Assembly (NCBI GenBank): GCA_030040425.1
Contig: JASHTS010000199.1
Location: forward strand, 1 to 37,236
DNA from: Acidobacteriaceae bacterium
GTDB lineage: Bacteria > Acidobacteriota > Terriglobia > Terriglobales > Acidobacteriaceae
Reading direction: 5' to 3'
Length of the DNA stretch: 37,236 nucleotides
Shown: one piece after another, positions 1-8,950 of the stretch
Layout: each line of letters begins with the position of its first letter
Position numbering within the stretch: the first letter of the stretch is position 1
Made by a program: the position numbers and the translations under genes
Notes under the pieces: generated by a model
What the model was told of the DNA's origin: nothing
Seen by the model: the letters and a program-made list of their open reading frames with translations, nothing else
The model's database searches: none

Positions 1-389
1 GTGTCACTGATGTTGGACCCGAACTGCGCCTGCGCGTGGGGCGAGTGGATCTGGTGGAAAAGTCGGTTGAGACGCTGCCATTGTTCGGTGGAAATCTCCT
101 CGCGTACCTGGCGGGCATTCTCGCGCGCCGCGTTGACGCAGTAAATGACGGAGGAGGGCTCAAGCCGGTCGAAAACGAGCTTGCGCGCCATGGCCTCGAG
201 CGAGCCGTCCCAGGCCAGCCCCAACGGGTTGCCGAGCGCCGCGGCCATGCGCTGCCAGCGCTCGCTTGCATGGGCGCCGCCGGAATCGAGCATGAGGCTC
301 AGGGCGACGTCGAGCTGGCGCGCGGTATTTTCGGCACGCTCCAAATAGCGGCTCATCCAGTAGAGGCTGTCGGCAACGCGCGAAAGCAT
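1..389 (-). CDS. alpha-E domain-containing protein (DUF403), 3' part cut by window edge
   Basis: The minus strand reads from an ATG at 389 without a stop to the window edge, so about 129 N-terminal residues are present. The product begins MLSRVADSLYWMSRYLERAE, the hallmark opening of alpha-E (DUF403) proteins, and continues with a helical region rich in Arg, Glu and Leu. A strong Shine-Dalgarno (GAGGAGAGG) lies a few bases upstream. The gene starts 35 bp after the ATP-grasp stop codon on the same strand, which is the usual order for this pair, so they are almost certainly cotranscribed. In the family, alpha-E proteins are encoded with circularly permuted ATP-grasp proteins and often a transglutaminase-like protein, suggesting peptide or amide-bond chemistry. 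The substrate is not known, and no catalytic residue can be assigned from this fragment. Confidence 0.9.
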   Translation of the reverse strand, partial: MLSRVADSLYWMSRYLERAENTARQLDVALSLMLDSGGAHASERWQRMAAALGNPLGLAWDGSLEAMARKLVFDRLEPSSVIYCVNAARENARQVREEISTEQWQRLNRLFHQIHSPHAQAQFGSNISD

Positions 390-424
390 CGTCTTCCTCT
401 CCTCAAATCTCGAACTGCCGAGTG

Positions 425-1885
425 CTATTCCAGAACCCATGTGTCCTTGCTGCCCCCGCCCTGTGAGGAATTGACGACGAGCGAACCTTTTTCGAGAGCC
501 ACGCGGGTGAGTCCGCCGGGAACGATGTTGATTCTGTCCCCGAAGAGGATGTAAGGCCGCAGATCCACGTGGCGCGGCTCCAGCCGGTCGCCGATGAGGC
601 AGGGAGCGCGGGAAAAATCGAGCGTGGGCTGGGCGATGTAATTGCGGGGGTTGGCCTCGATCTGGCGCGCGAACTCGTCGCGTTGGCGAGCCGTCGACTG
701 CGGGCCGATGAGCATGCCGTAGCCACCGCTCTCGCCCACAGCCTTGACGACGAGCTTGTCAAGATTTGCGAGCACGTGCGCCCGCTCCTTTTCATCGCTC
801 AATAGATAGGTCTCCACGTTGGGCAGGATGGGGTCCTCGTTGAGGTAGTAGCGAATCATGCGCGGCACAAAGGCGTAGACGGCTTTGTCGTCGGCGAGCC
901 CGCTGCCGAAGGCGTTGGCCAGGGTGACGTTGCCGGCGCGGTAGGCGTTGAACAGGCCGGCGCAACCGAGAGCGGAGTCACCGCGGAAGACGAGCGGATC
1001 GCTGAAGTCATCGTCGACGCGGCGATAGATGACGTCCACGCGCTTGAGGCCGTCGGTGGTGCGCATGTAGACGATGTTGTCGTGGGTTACCAGGTCGCGG
1101 CCCTCAACGAGATCGATGCCCATCTGCCGGGCGAGATAAGTGTGCTCGAAGTAAGCCGAGTTGAAGACGCCGGGTGTGAGCAGGACGATGTTCGGCTCAG
1201 AGCGTCCTTCCGGCGCGAGCGAGCGCAGCGTGGCCAGAAGAAGCTGCGGATAATGCTCGATGGGCTTGACGCCGTACCGCTGGAAGAGCAAGGGGAAGGT
1301 GCGCTTCATGACGCGGCGGTTGGTGAGCATGTAGCTCACGCCCGAGGGTACGCGCAGATTGTCTTCGAGAACCACGAACTCGCCGTTTGAGAGGCGCAGC
1401 AGGTCGGTGCCCACCACGGCGATGTAGACGTTGCGCGGAACCTGCAGGCCGCGCATCTGGCGGCGGTAATGGCGGCAGCTCAGAACCAGCTCGCGCGGGA
1501 CGACGCGGTCGTTGAGGATCTTGCCCTCGGAGTAGACATCGCGCAGAAACAGATTGAGGGCGGTGATGCGCTGGGTGAGACCGCGCTCGATACGATCCCA
1601 CTCGGCGGCGGTGACCAGGCGGGGGAGAAGATCATAGGGAAAGATGCGCTCGGTGCCTTCCTCGCGGCCATAGACGGTGAAAGTGATGCCTTGAGTGAGG
1701 AAGGCGAGGTCGGCCGACTGCTTGCGCCGCTCGAGCTCCTGGCTTGGCAGGCGAGCGAGCGTCTCGGCCAGAGCGCGGTACTGCGGGCGGACTTCCCCGC
1801 CGGCCTCGCGCATCTCGTCGAAGGCCCGGTCAAGAGGGTAATCGCCGAACAGCGTGTCCAGCTCCACGGTAGGACCAGCGCTCAA
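425..1885 (-). CDS. circularly permuted ATP-grasp type 2 protein (DUF404/DUF407 family)
   Basis: This 486-residue protein matches the circularly permuted ATP-grasp family in length and motifs. The central part contains [17 protein letters not shown] and a [12 protein letters not shown] glycine loop. The C-terminus has [14 protein letters not shown] and a final [14 protein letters not shown], all typical of the family. Such enzymes are predicted to ligate a carboxylate to an amine using ATP; the real substrate is unknown. The start is a TTG: a strong AGGAG lies five bases upstream and no better in-frame start exists nearby. The alpha-E gene follows 35 bp downstream, forming an operon. No signal peptide is visible, so the protein is expected to be cytoplasmic. 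Confidence 0.93.
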   Translation of the reverse strand: MSAGPTVELDTLFGDYPLDRAFDEMREAGGEVRPQYRALAETLARLPSQELERRKQSADLAFLTQGITFTVYGREEGTERIFPYDLLPRLVTAAEWDRIERGLTQRITALNLFLRDVYSEGKILNDRVVPRELVLSCRHYRRQMRGLQVPRNVYIAVVGTDLLRLSNGEFVVLEDNLRVPSGVSYMLTNRRVMKRTFPLLFQRYGVKPIEHYPQLLLATLRSLAPEGRSEPNIVLLTPGVFNSAYFEHTYLARQMGIDLVEGRDLVTHDNIVYMRTTDGLKRVDVIYRRVDDDFSDPLVFRGDSALGCAGLFNAYRAGNVTLANAFGSGLADDKAVYAFVPRMIRYYLNEDPILPNVETYLLSDEKERAHVLANLDKLVVKAVGESGGYGMLIGPQSTARQRDEFARQIEANPRNYIAQPTLDFSRAPCLIGDRLEPRHVDLRPYILFGDRINIVPGGLTRVALEKGSLVVNSSQGGGSKDTWVLE

Positions 1886-2221
1886 GGGATCTCCTCGTTA
1901 GCAACTCGGGCACGGGGCAGGGGTTCTAGACCTGAAAGCGAAGAAACGGCGATTCTCCGGTCCTTCTCGCCGCATCGCGCCTGTCCCGGCCCCGGACAGG
2001 CTTCGCCTCTGCCCGGTTCTCTCGTTTCTAACATGGAGCGGATAAAGGAGCCATCAGGAATCAGGGGAATCGGCCGGCCAGCGTGTCATCCCGCGAACTT
2101 CGGAACTGAACCCGGATTTTGGCGCGCCCAAAGCGCGGCTGAATGCTTCCGGCACAAAAACACACGATAGCGGCACGAGGGTGGGCGCGGTGCGTTAACC
2201 TTGTGTCCCAGGAGAAAACAC
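1886..2221. other. divergent intergenic region with a perfect hairpin
   Basis: This 336-bp gap separates the minus-strand ATP-grasp operon from the plus-strand S46 peptidase, so it should hold two promoters. I could not place either with confidence. It contains a perfect 7-bp inverted repeat, CCTGTCC at 1980-1986 and GGACAGG at 1994-2000, with a 7-nt loop and no following T run. That argues against a simple terminator and leaves an operator or mRNA leader structure possible. No gene is supported here. Confidence 0.4.
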
Positions 2222-4300
2222 ATGCAAGGACGAAAATTGTGGGCACTGCTCGGGCTGGCCGGTGCGCTGGGCATGGGCAGTCTGCCGGCGATGGACGCCG
2301 AGGAGGGGATGTGGACCTTCGACAACCCGCCGATCAAGGCGCTCGAGTCAAAATACGGCTTCACGCCCACGCAGGCGTGGCTCGATCATCTGCGTCTTTC
2401 AAGCGTGCGGCTCAACGACGGCGGTTCGGGATCGTTTGTGAGCCCCGATGGGCTGCTTCTGACCAATCATCACGTGGCGCGGTTCCAACTGCAGAAGAAT
2501 TCGACGCCGGAGCACGATTATCTGCGCGATGGGTTTTACGCGGCCAGCGAAGATGAGGAGATGAAGTCGCCTGACCTCGAGATCAACGTGCTGGTGGGCA
2601 TGAAGAACGTGACCGAGCGGGTGGAGCACGCGAGCGAGGGGATTGCCGATCAGACACAGGCGCTTAAGGCCCGCCAGTCGGAGATTGCGGCCATTGAAAA
2701 GGAGAGCAAGGACGCGACCGGCCTGCGCTCGGACGTGATTTCGCTTTACAACGACAGCGAGTACTGGCTCTACCAGTACAAGGCTTACACCGATGTGCGG
2801 CTGGTGTTCGCGCCGGAGGAGCAGGCGGCGTTCTTCGGCGGCGATCCGGATAATTTTACTTATCCGCGCTACGACCTGGACATGGCGCTCTATCGCGTGT
2901 ACGAGAACGGCAAGCCCCTGCACACGGAAAACTACCTGAAGTGGAATACGAAAGGCGCGACGCCGGGGGAGCTGGTGTTTGTCTCCGGGAATCCCGGATC
3001 TACTTCGCGGCAGGATACGATGTCCGAGCTCCTGTTCGAGCGCGACGTGATCGAGCCGGACCTGCTTGAATACCTCGACCGCGTCACGGAGGCAGAGCAA
3101 AATTTTGCCAGTCAGGGGGCGAAACAGGCGGAGAGAGTGGAGAGCTCGATTTTCTATTACCAGAATGACATCAAGGCCATCCGGGGCGAACATGAGGCGC
3201 TGCTGGATAAAGAAGTGATTGCGAAGAAGAAAGCGGAAGAAGACGATCTGCGCGCCAAAGTGACAGCGAATCCTGTGTGGGAGAAGGAGTACGGCGGCGC
3301 GTGGGATACGATTGCGCGGATCATCGAACCGGAGAAGGCGGATTTCGAGAAGCGGTTTTTCCGCCGCACAGACAGCCAGTTATTCAATATCGCCCTGGAG
3401 ATCGTGCAGTACGTGGCGGAGGTGAAGAAGCCGGATGGCGAACGGCTGCCGGAGTATCACGAAGCGGGCTTGAGCTCGCTGCGCTTCCAGCTGCTTTCAC
3501 CGGCGCCGATTTACCCCGACGTGGAGAAGCTGAACATGACCACGACGCTCAAGATTGCGGAAGAGAAACTGGGCGCGCAGGACGCCTATCTTCAGGCGAT
3601 CACGCAGGGAAAAGGAATTGATGAAACAGCGGATGCGCTGGTGGAGGGGACGAAGCTGGCCGATGTGGCGGTGCGCAAGGCGCTGCTCGATGGCGGCGAA
3701 GCAGCGGTTGCGGCCTCGACCGACCCCATGATCGAAGCGGCAAAGCGCGTGGACCCGATTGTGCGCGCCGATTATTTGTATCATCGCGATCATGTGAGCA
3801 GCGCGCTGACGCCGGCCGAAGAAGAGATTGGCAAGGCGCGGTTTGCGGTTTACGGGAAGAACACCTATCCGGACGCCACTTTCACCCTGCGGTTGAGCTA
3901 TGGCACGGTGGAGGGTTATCCGTACAACGGAACGCAGGCTCCTCCGTTCACCACGTTTTACGGACTCTACGATCGCGCGGCCAGCTTCAGCAACAAGCAT
4001 CCATGGGATCTCACGCCCAAGGAAACGGCGGCGCTGGGCAAGCTGGACCTGGCCACGCCAATGGATTTCGTATGCAGCGACGATATCATCGGCGGCAACT
4101 CCGGGTCGCCCGTGGTGGATCGGAACGGCGACCTGGTGGGGCTGATCTTTGACGGGAACATTGAGTCGCTGGCCGGCGATTTTGTCTATGACGGGGAGAA
4201 GAACCGCGCCGTGGCGGTGCATGCGGCGGCGATGATCGAGACGCTGCGCAAAATCTACGGGGCCAATGCGCTGGCAGACGAGATCGAGGGCAAACAGTAA
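2222..4300 (+). CDS. S46 family dipeptidyl-peptidase (DPP7-like)
   Basis: The 692-residue product has an N-terminal signal peptide (residues about 1-24) and the chymotrypsin-like S46 fold signatures. These are TNHHVA with catalytic His84, DMALYRVY with probable catalytic Asp220, and GGNSGSPVV with catalytic Ser627. S46 enzymes remove dipeptides from peptide N-termini in the periplasm or outside the cell. The residue 18 after the serine sets P1 preference: Gly in DPP7, Arg in DPP11. Here it is Gly645, so a preference for bulky hydrophobic P1 residues is inferred. Length fits the family (about 700). The ATG at 2222 is chosen because AGGAG lies seven bases upstream and the signal peptide then starts correctly; an upstream in-frame TTG at 2201 has no such signal. 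Confidence 0.93.
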   Translation: MQGRKLWALLGLAGALGMGSLPAMDAEEGMWTFDNPPIKALESKYGFTPTQAWLDHLRLSSVRLNDGGSGSFVSPDGLLLTNHHVARFQLQKNSTPEHDYLRDGFYAASEDEEMKSPDLEINVLVGMKNVTERVEHASEGIADQTQALKARQSEIAAIEKESKDATGLRSDVISLYNDSEYWLYQYKAYTDVRLVFAPEEQAAFFGGDPDNFTYPRYDLDMALYRVYENGKPLHTENYLKWNTKGATPGELVFVSGNPGSTSRQDTMSELLFERDVIEPDLLEYLDRVTEAEQNFASQGAKQAERVESSIFYYQNDIKAIRGEHEALLDKEVIAKKKAEEDDLRAKVTANPVWEKEYGGAWDTIARIIEPEKADFEKRFFRRTDSQLFNIALEIVQYVAEVKKPDGERLPEYHEAGLSSLRFQLLSPAPIYPDVEKLNMTTTLKIAEEKLGAQDAYLQAITQGKGIDETADALVEGTKLADVAVRKALLDGGEAAVAASTDPMIEAAKRVDPIVRADYLYHRDHVSSALTPAEEEIGKARFAVYGKNTYPDATFTLRLSYGTVEGYPYNGTQAPPFTTFYGLYDRAASFSNKHPWDLTPKETAALGKLDLATPMDFVCSDDIIGGNSGSPVVDRNGDLVGLIFDGNIESLAGDFVYDGEKNRAVAVHAAAMIETLRKIYGANALADEIEGKQ

Positions 4301-4365
4301 CGCGATTCCAGGCTCGGGAACGCAATCCCGGCGTGGCAGCGCGCGGGGTGCGCGGAAGAATCCGC

Positions 4366-4393
4366 TTGACAGTAATTGCGGATGATTTATTCT
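4366..4393 (+). promoter_or_regulatory. sigma70-type promoter of the caspase-like gene
   Basis: A perfect TTGACA (4366-4371) is followed after 16 bp by TATTCT (4388-4393), in a locally AT-richer stretch. The predicted transcription start near 4400 gives a leader of about 24 nt with GAGG at 4413-4416 ahead of the ATG at 4424. It indicates that the caspase-like gene is transcribed separately from the S46 gene. Confidence 0.6.
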
Positions 4394-4423
4394 TGCCTCA
4401 CCCCCGCCTGTTGAGGCGTTTCC

Positions 4424-7102
4424 ATGAAAGTTCACCCGGTAGCCCTTGCGGCTCTGGCTGCCGTGCTCGCGTCTGTGCCTTTGCCGTCCCAATCCGGGGG
4501 ACAGGCAGGCGGCGCGAAACGCGCCCTGCTGGTGGGGATTGATCTCTACGAGCCCACAGGAACCCAGGCGCAGCATCCCGCCGGATGCCATGGGGGCCGC
4601 TGCGACCTGCCTGTCTTCAACAACCTCGATGGTCCTCTGAACGACGTGGCCGCGATGCGCGACTTGCTGAGCAGCCCCAAGTTCGGCTTCGACCCGAAGA
4701 ACATTGTTGTGGTGACGAACCCGGCGCTCCCGGCCACGCAACTCCCCTTCGTCAATCTACCGGCTTCCAATACGTCGCACGACGAATTGCTCGCTGCGAT
4801 GCAGAAATACCTTGTCGATGTGCCGCAGAAGGGCGACACGGTGGTGTTTTACTATGCGGGTCACGGCTCACTGCGCGTGAACAGCAAGGGCACCAAGCTG
4901 GCCATGCTGGTGGACGGCAAGCCAAGTCATGCCGACAGCACGCTGGTGCCCTCGGACGCCTGGACGGGAAATTACGACATCCGCGACCGCGAGATGACGC
5001 GCATCTTCAATGCGGCGCTGGACAAGGGCGTGCGTCTGACGGTGCTGCTCGACAGCTGCCACAGTGGATCGTTTACCCGCGGCGTGGAGCTGGGCAGACA
5101 ATTCAAGGAGCGCTCGCTGGGCTACGATCCCCGCGACATCAACGAAGGCCCTGACCTGCAGGCGAACGGCGACGAAGTGCCGGCGCCCACGGAGCGCAAG
5201 GCGAACCCGGCACTGGTGTTCTCCGCCGCGCAGCAGGACCAGACGGCGAAGGAGCGCGACTTCGGCGATACGCCGTCGACGATAGTGGCGCACGGCGCAT
5301 TTACGGTGGCGCTGATCAAAGCGCTGGAGGCGCTGCCGGCCGATGCGCCGGCTTCCGACGTCTACCGGCAGGTGCGCGCGACCCTCGAGGGCGAGCAGGT
5401 GGGCGACCAGACACCGGCGATGGACGCGAGCGAAGAGCGAATGCGTGAGCCCCTGTTCGGCGGCCTGAAGGCCGACACGGGCAAGACGCGCGCCGCCGTA
5501 ATCGGCGTGGACGAGGATGAAGGCACAGTGCTTCTCGATGCGGGCAAACTTGCGGGGATCGACACGGGAAGTGAATTTACGTCACTGAGCGCGGACAGCG
5601 AGGGACGGCACACCAAGGTGAAAGTCGATAGCCTGGACGGGCTGACGCATGCGACTGCGAAGATTGTGACTCCATTGAAGGCGACGGTGACCGTGGGGCA
5701 GATCTTCGAGCTGACCAAGTGGGTGCCAAGTGAGATTGACACGCTCCATGTATGGACGTGGCCGGCAAACCTGAGCGCGCAGTCGATTGAGAGCGCGGTG
5801 GAGCAGGTGAAGTCCGCAGGCGTGACGGTGGTTGACGATCCGGTGGAGAAGCCGTGGAGCGATATGCTGGCGTGGAACGGCTCGGACTGGGAGCTGCGGC
5901 ACGCAGGACGGACGCTGGATACAGAAGCAGGCGCGAGCTTGTCGGCGGATGCGATCGCAGCCGCCGGTAAAGGAGCGACACGACTGTGCGTAGACGAGCC
6001 GCTCAGCGCCGGCGACAAACAGACGCTGGCCGCGGTGAGCGCAAGCGGGCACGGCGAGCCGGCGATCGCCTACCAGAACGATGTGAAGAGCTGCGATGCG
6101 TTTTTGCTGAAGCAGAAGGACGCGTGGGTTGTGCGCCGCGTGGAGCAGGCTTCAACCAGGACGCTGGGCGCAACGGTGAGCGCGGCGGCCCTAAAACAGA
6201 ATCTCGGCGCGGATGCGAAGCTGTGGGTGAACTTGCCGCCTCCGCGGGAACTGGCGGCGAAGCTGGCTTTGCATGTGGATGGAAGCCTGGTGAAAGGCGT
6301 GGACGATGTGGCCAACGCCGACTACATCCTGGCCGGGAGCCTGAGCGACGATGGGCCGCAGTGGGCGTGGTTGCACAAGGCGGAGTACATGGCAGGTCCG
6401 CCCGCAGCCCAGACGCACGATCACAGCCCGGGGTGCTCGACGAATTCCAAATATCCGGTGGCGAGCGACTGGGTGGTGCTGGCCGATCCGGCGTCGATTG
6501 CCGATGCAGGCTCGGTGTTGAACGGCTACGTTGAGCGGCTCGCCAAGGTGAACGGGTGGCTGAATATTGCCGACAATCTCTCCGGCGCATCGGATGCCGA
6601 GTTTTACAGCCTCGTTTTCAAGCGCGTCACGGATCAGTCCGTGCTTCCGCAGGGCGTGGCGGCGAAACAGAATGAGCGCTTCAAGATGTACCTGAGCTCG
6701 GACGATCAGATCATTGAGAAACGCTGGGTGTATGTCCTGGATATCGACTGCCATGGCAAGGGCTCGCTCCTTTATCCGCTGGACACTGCGGACAACCGCT
6801 TTCCCAACGACGCCGACACACCCATGCAGTTCATGCTGCCGGGCGCGCCTACGCTGCGCATCGGAGCGCCGTTCGGCGTGGACACGGTTTTGCTCATCAG
6901 CACGCAGGAGCCGCTGCCTGACCCTTCGGCGTTGAACTTTGAAGGAGTGGGCACACGCGGCGGAAGCAGCGCATCGAACAATCCGCTGCAACAGTTGCTT
7001 TCCTCAACCAGCGCGGGAACGCGCGGGCCGGTGCCGGAGATGCCGACCAACTGGAGCATCGACGCCACCACGCTGCAAAGCATTCCGCAGGGGACGCAAT
7101 AA
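4424..7102 (+). CDS. secreted caspase family (peptidase C14-like) protein
   Basis: This 892-residue protein starts with a Sec-type signal peptide, then a caspase-like domain at about residues 32-350. The first strand is AKRALLVGIDLY. The catalytic His is in VVFYYAGHGS (His147) and the catalytic Cys in VLLDSCHSGS (Cys212), so both dyad residues are intact. The remaining 500 residues are unrecognised, except that the end (about 740-840) resembles the DUF4384-type domain often attached to bacterial caspase-like proteins; that is a tentative match. Prokaryotic caspase-like proteins cleave after basic or acidic residues, but the specificity here is unknown. The gene has its own promoter, and a Tat-type secreted protein is encoded 128 bp downstream, probably cotranscribed. 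Confidence 0.9.
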   Translation: MKVHPVALAALAAVLASVPLPSQSGGQAGGAKRALLVGIDLYEPTGTQAQHPAGCHGGRCDLPVFNNLDGPLNDVAAMRDLLSSPKFGFDPKNIVVVTNPALPATQLPFVNLPASNTSHDELLAAMQKYLVDVPQKGDTVVFYYAGHGSLRVNSKGTKLAMLVDGKPSHADSTLVPSDAWTGNYDIRDREMTRIFNAALDKGVRLTVLLDSCHSGSFTRGVELGRQFKERSLGYDPRDINEGPDLQANGDEVPAPTERKANPALVFSAAQQDQTAKERDFGDTPSTIVAHGAFTVALIKALEALPADAPASDVYRQVRATLEGEQVGDQTPAMDASEERMREPLFGGLKADTGKTRAAVIGVDEDEGTVLLDAGKLAGIDTGSEFTSLSADSEGRHTKVKVDSLDGLTHATAKIVTPLKATVTVGQIFELTKWVPSEIDTLHVWTWPANLSAQSIESAVEQVKSAGVTVVDDPVEKPWSDMLAWNGSDWELRHAGRTLDTEAGASLSADAIAAAGKGATRLCVDEPLSAGDKQTLAAVSASGHGEPAIAYQNDVKSCDAFLLKQKDAWVVRRVEQASTRTLGATVSAAALKQNLGADAKLWVNLPPPRELAAKLALHVDGSLVKGVDDVANADYILAGSLSDDGPQWAWLHKAEYMAGPPAAQTHDHSPGCSTNSKYPVASDWVVLADPASIADAGSVLNGYVERLAKVNGWLNIADNLSGASDAEFYSLVFKRVTDQSVLPQGVAAKQNERFKMYLSSDDQIIEKRWVYVLDIDCHGKGSLLYPLDTADNRFPNDADTPMQFMLPGAPTLRIGAPFGVDTVLLISTQEPLPDPSALNFEGVGTRGGSSASNNPLQQLLSSTSAGTRGPVPEMPTNWSIDATTLQSIPQGTQ

Positions 7103-7230
7103 TGCGGCGCTGAAGAGGCGCGGATGCCTGGCCCTGCACCAGGAGCCGTCCGCCGAAGCGATCGCACTGAACAATTTCCGGCTTGCTTTCGAGCAGCCGT
7201 GATAACCCAACTCGGTGGAGGATTCAAAGT

Positions 7231-8385
7231 ATGACCTTCCCACGACGTCAATTTCTATCCGGCGCCGCAGCGCTGGGCCTGCTGAGCACGCTCTTCACCC
7301 CTGAGCAGTTGCGCGCGATTCAGGAGACGCAAAACCAGGATGCGCAAAGCGGGTCCGCGCAAGAGGAAGAAGAGCTGCCGCACTCTTCCACCGGATTCTG
7401 GGGCGGATTCTATGACCAGGTGAATCCGAACAGCCCCGACTACGGCAAGCCTGAAGCCACCCGCGGCGCCGAAAGCCTGGCCAGTCCCGAACTGGAGACG
7501 CAGTACCTGCATTACCTCAGCGACAGCAAGCAGCTGCGTTATGCCACCGCGATCGACAAGAGCGAATTGCTGGATCACGATGGTGACGTTTCCGTGAGCA
7601 TTCTCATGAATCAGTTCCGTCCCAGCGCGGAAGACAGTAAAGACAAGAACGCCTCGCAACTGCGCGTGGACACGACGCAGAACCATCCCTTCATGAACTT
7701 GCTTTCGCCCCTGGCCTGGACGGCGATGGCATCGCTCAAGCCGGACAAGGCAGGCCAGATTCCGCCCCTCGATCAGCTGGGATTTAAGTCCGACCAGGTG
7801 ATGAATTCGTCGAGCCACATACTGCTCACGCAGGGCAGTGGCAAGGTTGCGGTGAACATTTCGCGCGCGGCCAGGAATTCCGGATTTGTGAAGGCGCTCG
7901 AAGTGATGGTGGAAGCGGCCAAGATGGCGGCGCCGTTTGTCGCGTTGCCCGCGGTGAGCGTTCCGGCCATGAGCGCGTTTTCTGAGGCGTTCAGCTATTG
8001 GGAGAATCGGACGCAGTTCCTCATCAACGGCAACCTGGTGAATGCCGCGGCCACGCAGCAGGCCATGGACGATCCGGAGCTGCATTCGCCGCTCATCGGG
8101 CTGATGGCCGGCGACTACGTGGTGGTGGCCAAGAAGGACACTGACCAGTTGCACGCGCTGTTGCCGCAGCTGCGCATCTTTCAGGGTTACCTGGTACACG
8201 CGGATACGGATCTGAACCAGCCGCTCGACCAGGTGCTCGCGGACAAGCGGATTCCGGATATTACGTACGCCACCGTGAAGGTGGGTGTGAATCCCATCGA
8301 TACCTCAGCGCCGGCAAAGACGAATCCGGCGGCATCGCCGAGCTCATCGAGCGCTAAGGAGAAAAAGAAATCGGAAAAAAACTAA
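7231..8385 (+). CDS. Tat-type secreted protein of unknown function
   Basis: I do not recognise this 384-residue protein. It begins MTFPRRQFLSGAAALGLL, which fits a twin-arginine signal with a short hydrophobic core. After it come a mixed helical and sheet region, an Ala/Val-rich segment at about 215-260, and a low-complexity Ser/Ala/Lys tail. No catalytic motif or metal-ligand cluster is apparent. The ATG at 7231 is preferred over an in-frame TTG at 7183: a GGTGGAGG lies nine bases upstream, and this start places the twin arginines at residues 5-6. It follows the caspase-like gene by 128 bp on the same strand, so it may be its substrate or partner, but that rests only on position. Confidence 0.75.
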   Translation: MTFPRRQFLSGAAALGLLSTLFTPEQLRAIQETQNQDAQSGSAQEEEELPHSSTGFWGGFYDQVNPNSPDYGKPEATRGAESLASPELETQYLHYLSDSKQLRYATAIDKSELLDHDGDVSVSILMNQFRPSAEDSKDKNASQLRVDTTQNHPFMNLLSPLAWTAMASLKPDKAGQIPPLDQLGFKSDQVMNSSSHILLTQGSGKVAVNISRAARNSGFVKALEVMVEAAKMAAPFVALPAVSVPAMSAFSEAFSYWENRTQFLINGNLVNAAATQQAMDDPELHSPLIGLMAGDYVVVAKKDTDQLHALLPQLRIFQGYLVHADTDLNQPLDQVLADKRIPDITYATVKVGVNPIDTSAPAKTNPAASPSSSSAKEKKKSEKN

Positions 8386-8491
8386 GCGGAAGGCAAGGGC
8401 GTCACCTTACCGAAGGGACTGTGGCATAAGCAAAACGGGAGGCGCGTGAAGATGCAGTAAACTAAGGAGCAGCCGCGCCTTACGCCCTTGC

Positions 8492-8581
8492 GGAGGGATG
8501 GGTGAGTGGTTGATACCGGCGGTCTTGAAAACCGTTGTGCCCGAAGGGGTACCGGGGGTTCGAATCCCTCTCCCTCCGCCA
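8492..8581 (+). tRNA. tRNA-Ser(UGA)
   Basis: The full cloverleaf can be folded by eye. The acceptor stem GGAGGGA pairs with TCCCTCC, and the D stem is GGT/ACC. The anticodon stem GCGGT/ACCGT encloses CTTGAAA, giving anticodon TGA. A long variable arm (GTGCCC paired with GGGTAC) is diagnostic of class II tRNAs, and the T arm carries the TTCGAAT loop. The discriminator is G and the CCA end is encoded. It reads serine UCA and, by wobble, UCG codons. The tRNA sits at the left edge of an accessory patch; tRNA-Ser genes are common integration sites, but no second copy of the tRNA 3' end was seen downstream. Confidence 0.97.
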
Positions 8582-8591
8582 TATTAAGTAG

Positions 8592-8927
8592 TTTATTTTC
8601 AATGCTTTAGAGATCAAAGTCGATTCACGTGTGCAATACGCGCGATATGCCTGGCTCAATCCGCCCGGCGCAAGTGATGAAGAGTTAAGGAAGCGCACGC
8701 GCACGAATTCTTACCATGCACGCCCGGCCTGGCTGGTGGATGCGCACCGAAAGCTCGATGATGCCGCCTGCGCCGCCTGCCGCTGGCCCTCCACGCTCAC
8801 CGATGCGGAGATTCTTGAACGTCGGCTCGCGCTAAATCACCGGCGCGCCGCAACGCGACGTGAGGCAAGAGTGAACTGCTGCCATGAAAGTCTCGATCTC
8901 GAATGCGCGAGCGCCCGTGTACCTTGA
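8592..8927 (+). pseudogene. C-terminal remnant of a DNA methyltransferase / type II RM protein
   Basis: An open frame starting just after a TAG at 8589 encodes, from about 8631, a segment very close to the extreme C-terminus of large class I SAM-dependent DNA methyltransferases. The order is LNPPGASDEELRKRTRTN, RPAWLVDAHRKLDDA and TLTDAEILERRLALNHRRAA, homologous to the family pattern of NPPG, RTLTNLYN, RPTWLDLAHRKLD and LSDEEILERLLALN. Everything upstream, including the catalytic domain, is missing: the homology begins about 50 bp after the tRNA-Ser gene. Several positions conserved in the family are changed (NLYN to NSYH, AYGW to ACRW), suggesting decay. It is read as the scar of an integrated restriction-modification element. 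Recognition is from memory of the family. Confidence 0.65.
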
Positions 8928-8950
8928 TCCCGCTGCGGCTACCAATCGAA

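Noticed and set aside
3497-4741. A 414-codon minus-strand frame across the S46 3' end and caspase 5' end.
   Set aside because: It runs antisense through two well-supported genes and the promoter between them, and its product has biased composition.
8382-8704. Two minus-strand open frames over the tRNA-Ser gene (8382-8582 and 8480-8704).
   Set aside because: They are antisense translations of a tRNA; the EGEGFEPPVPLRAQ-type sequence is a well-known artefact of this kind.
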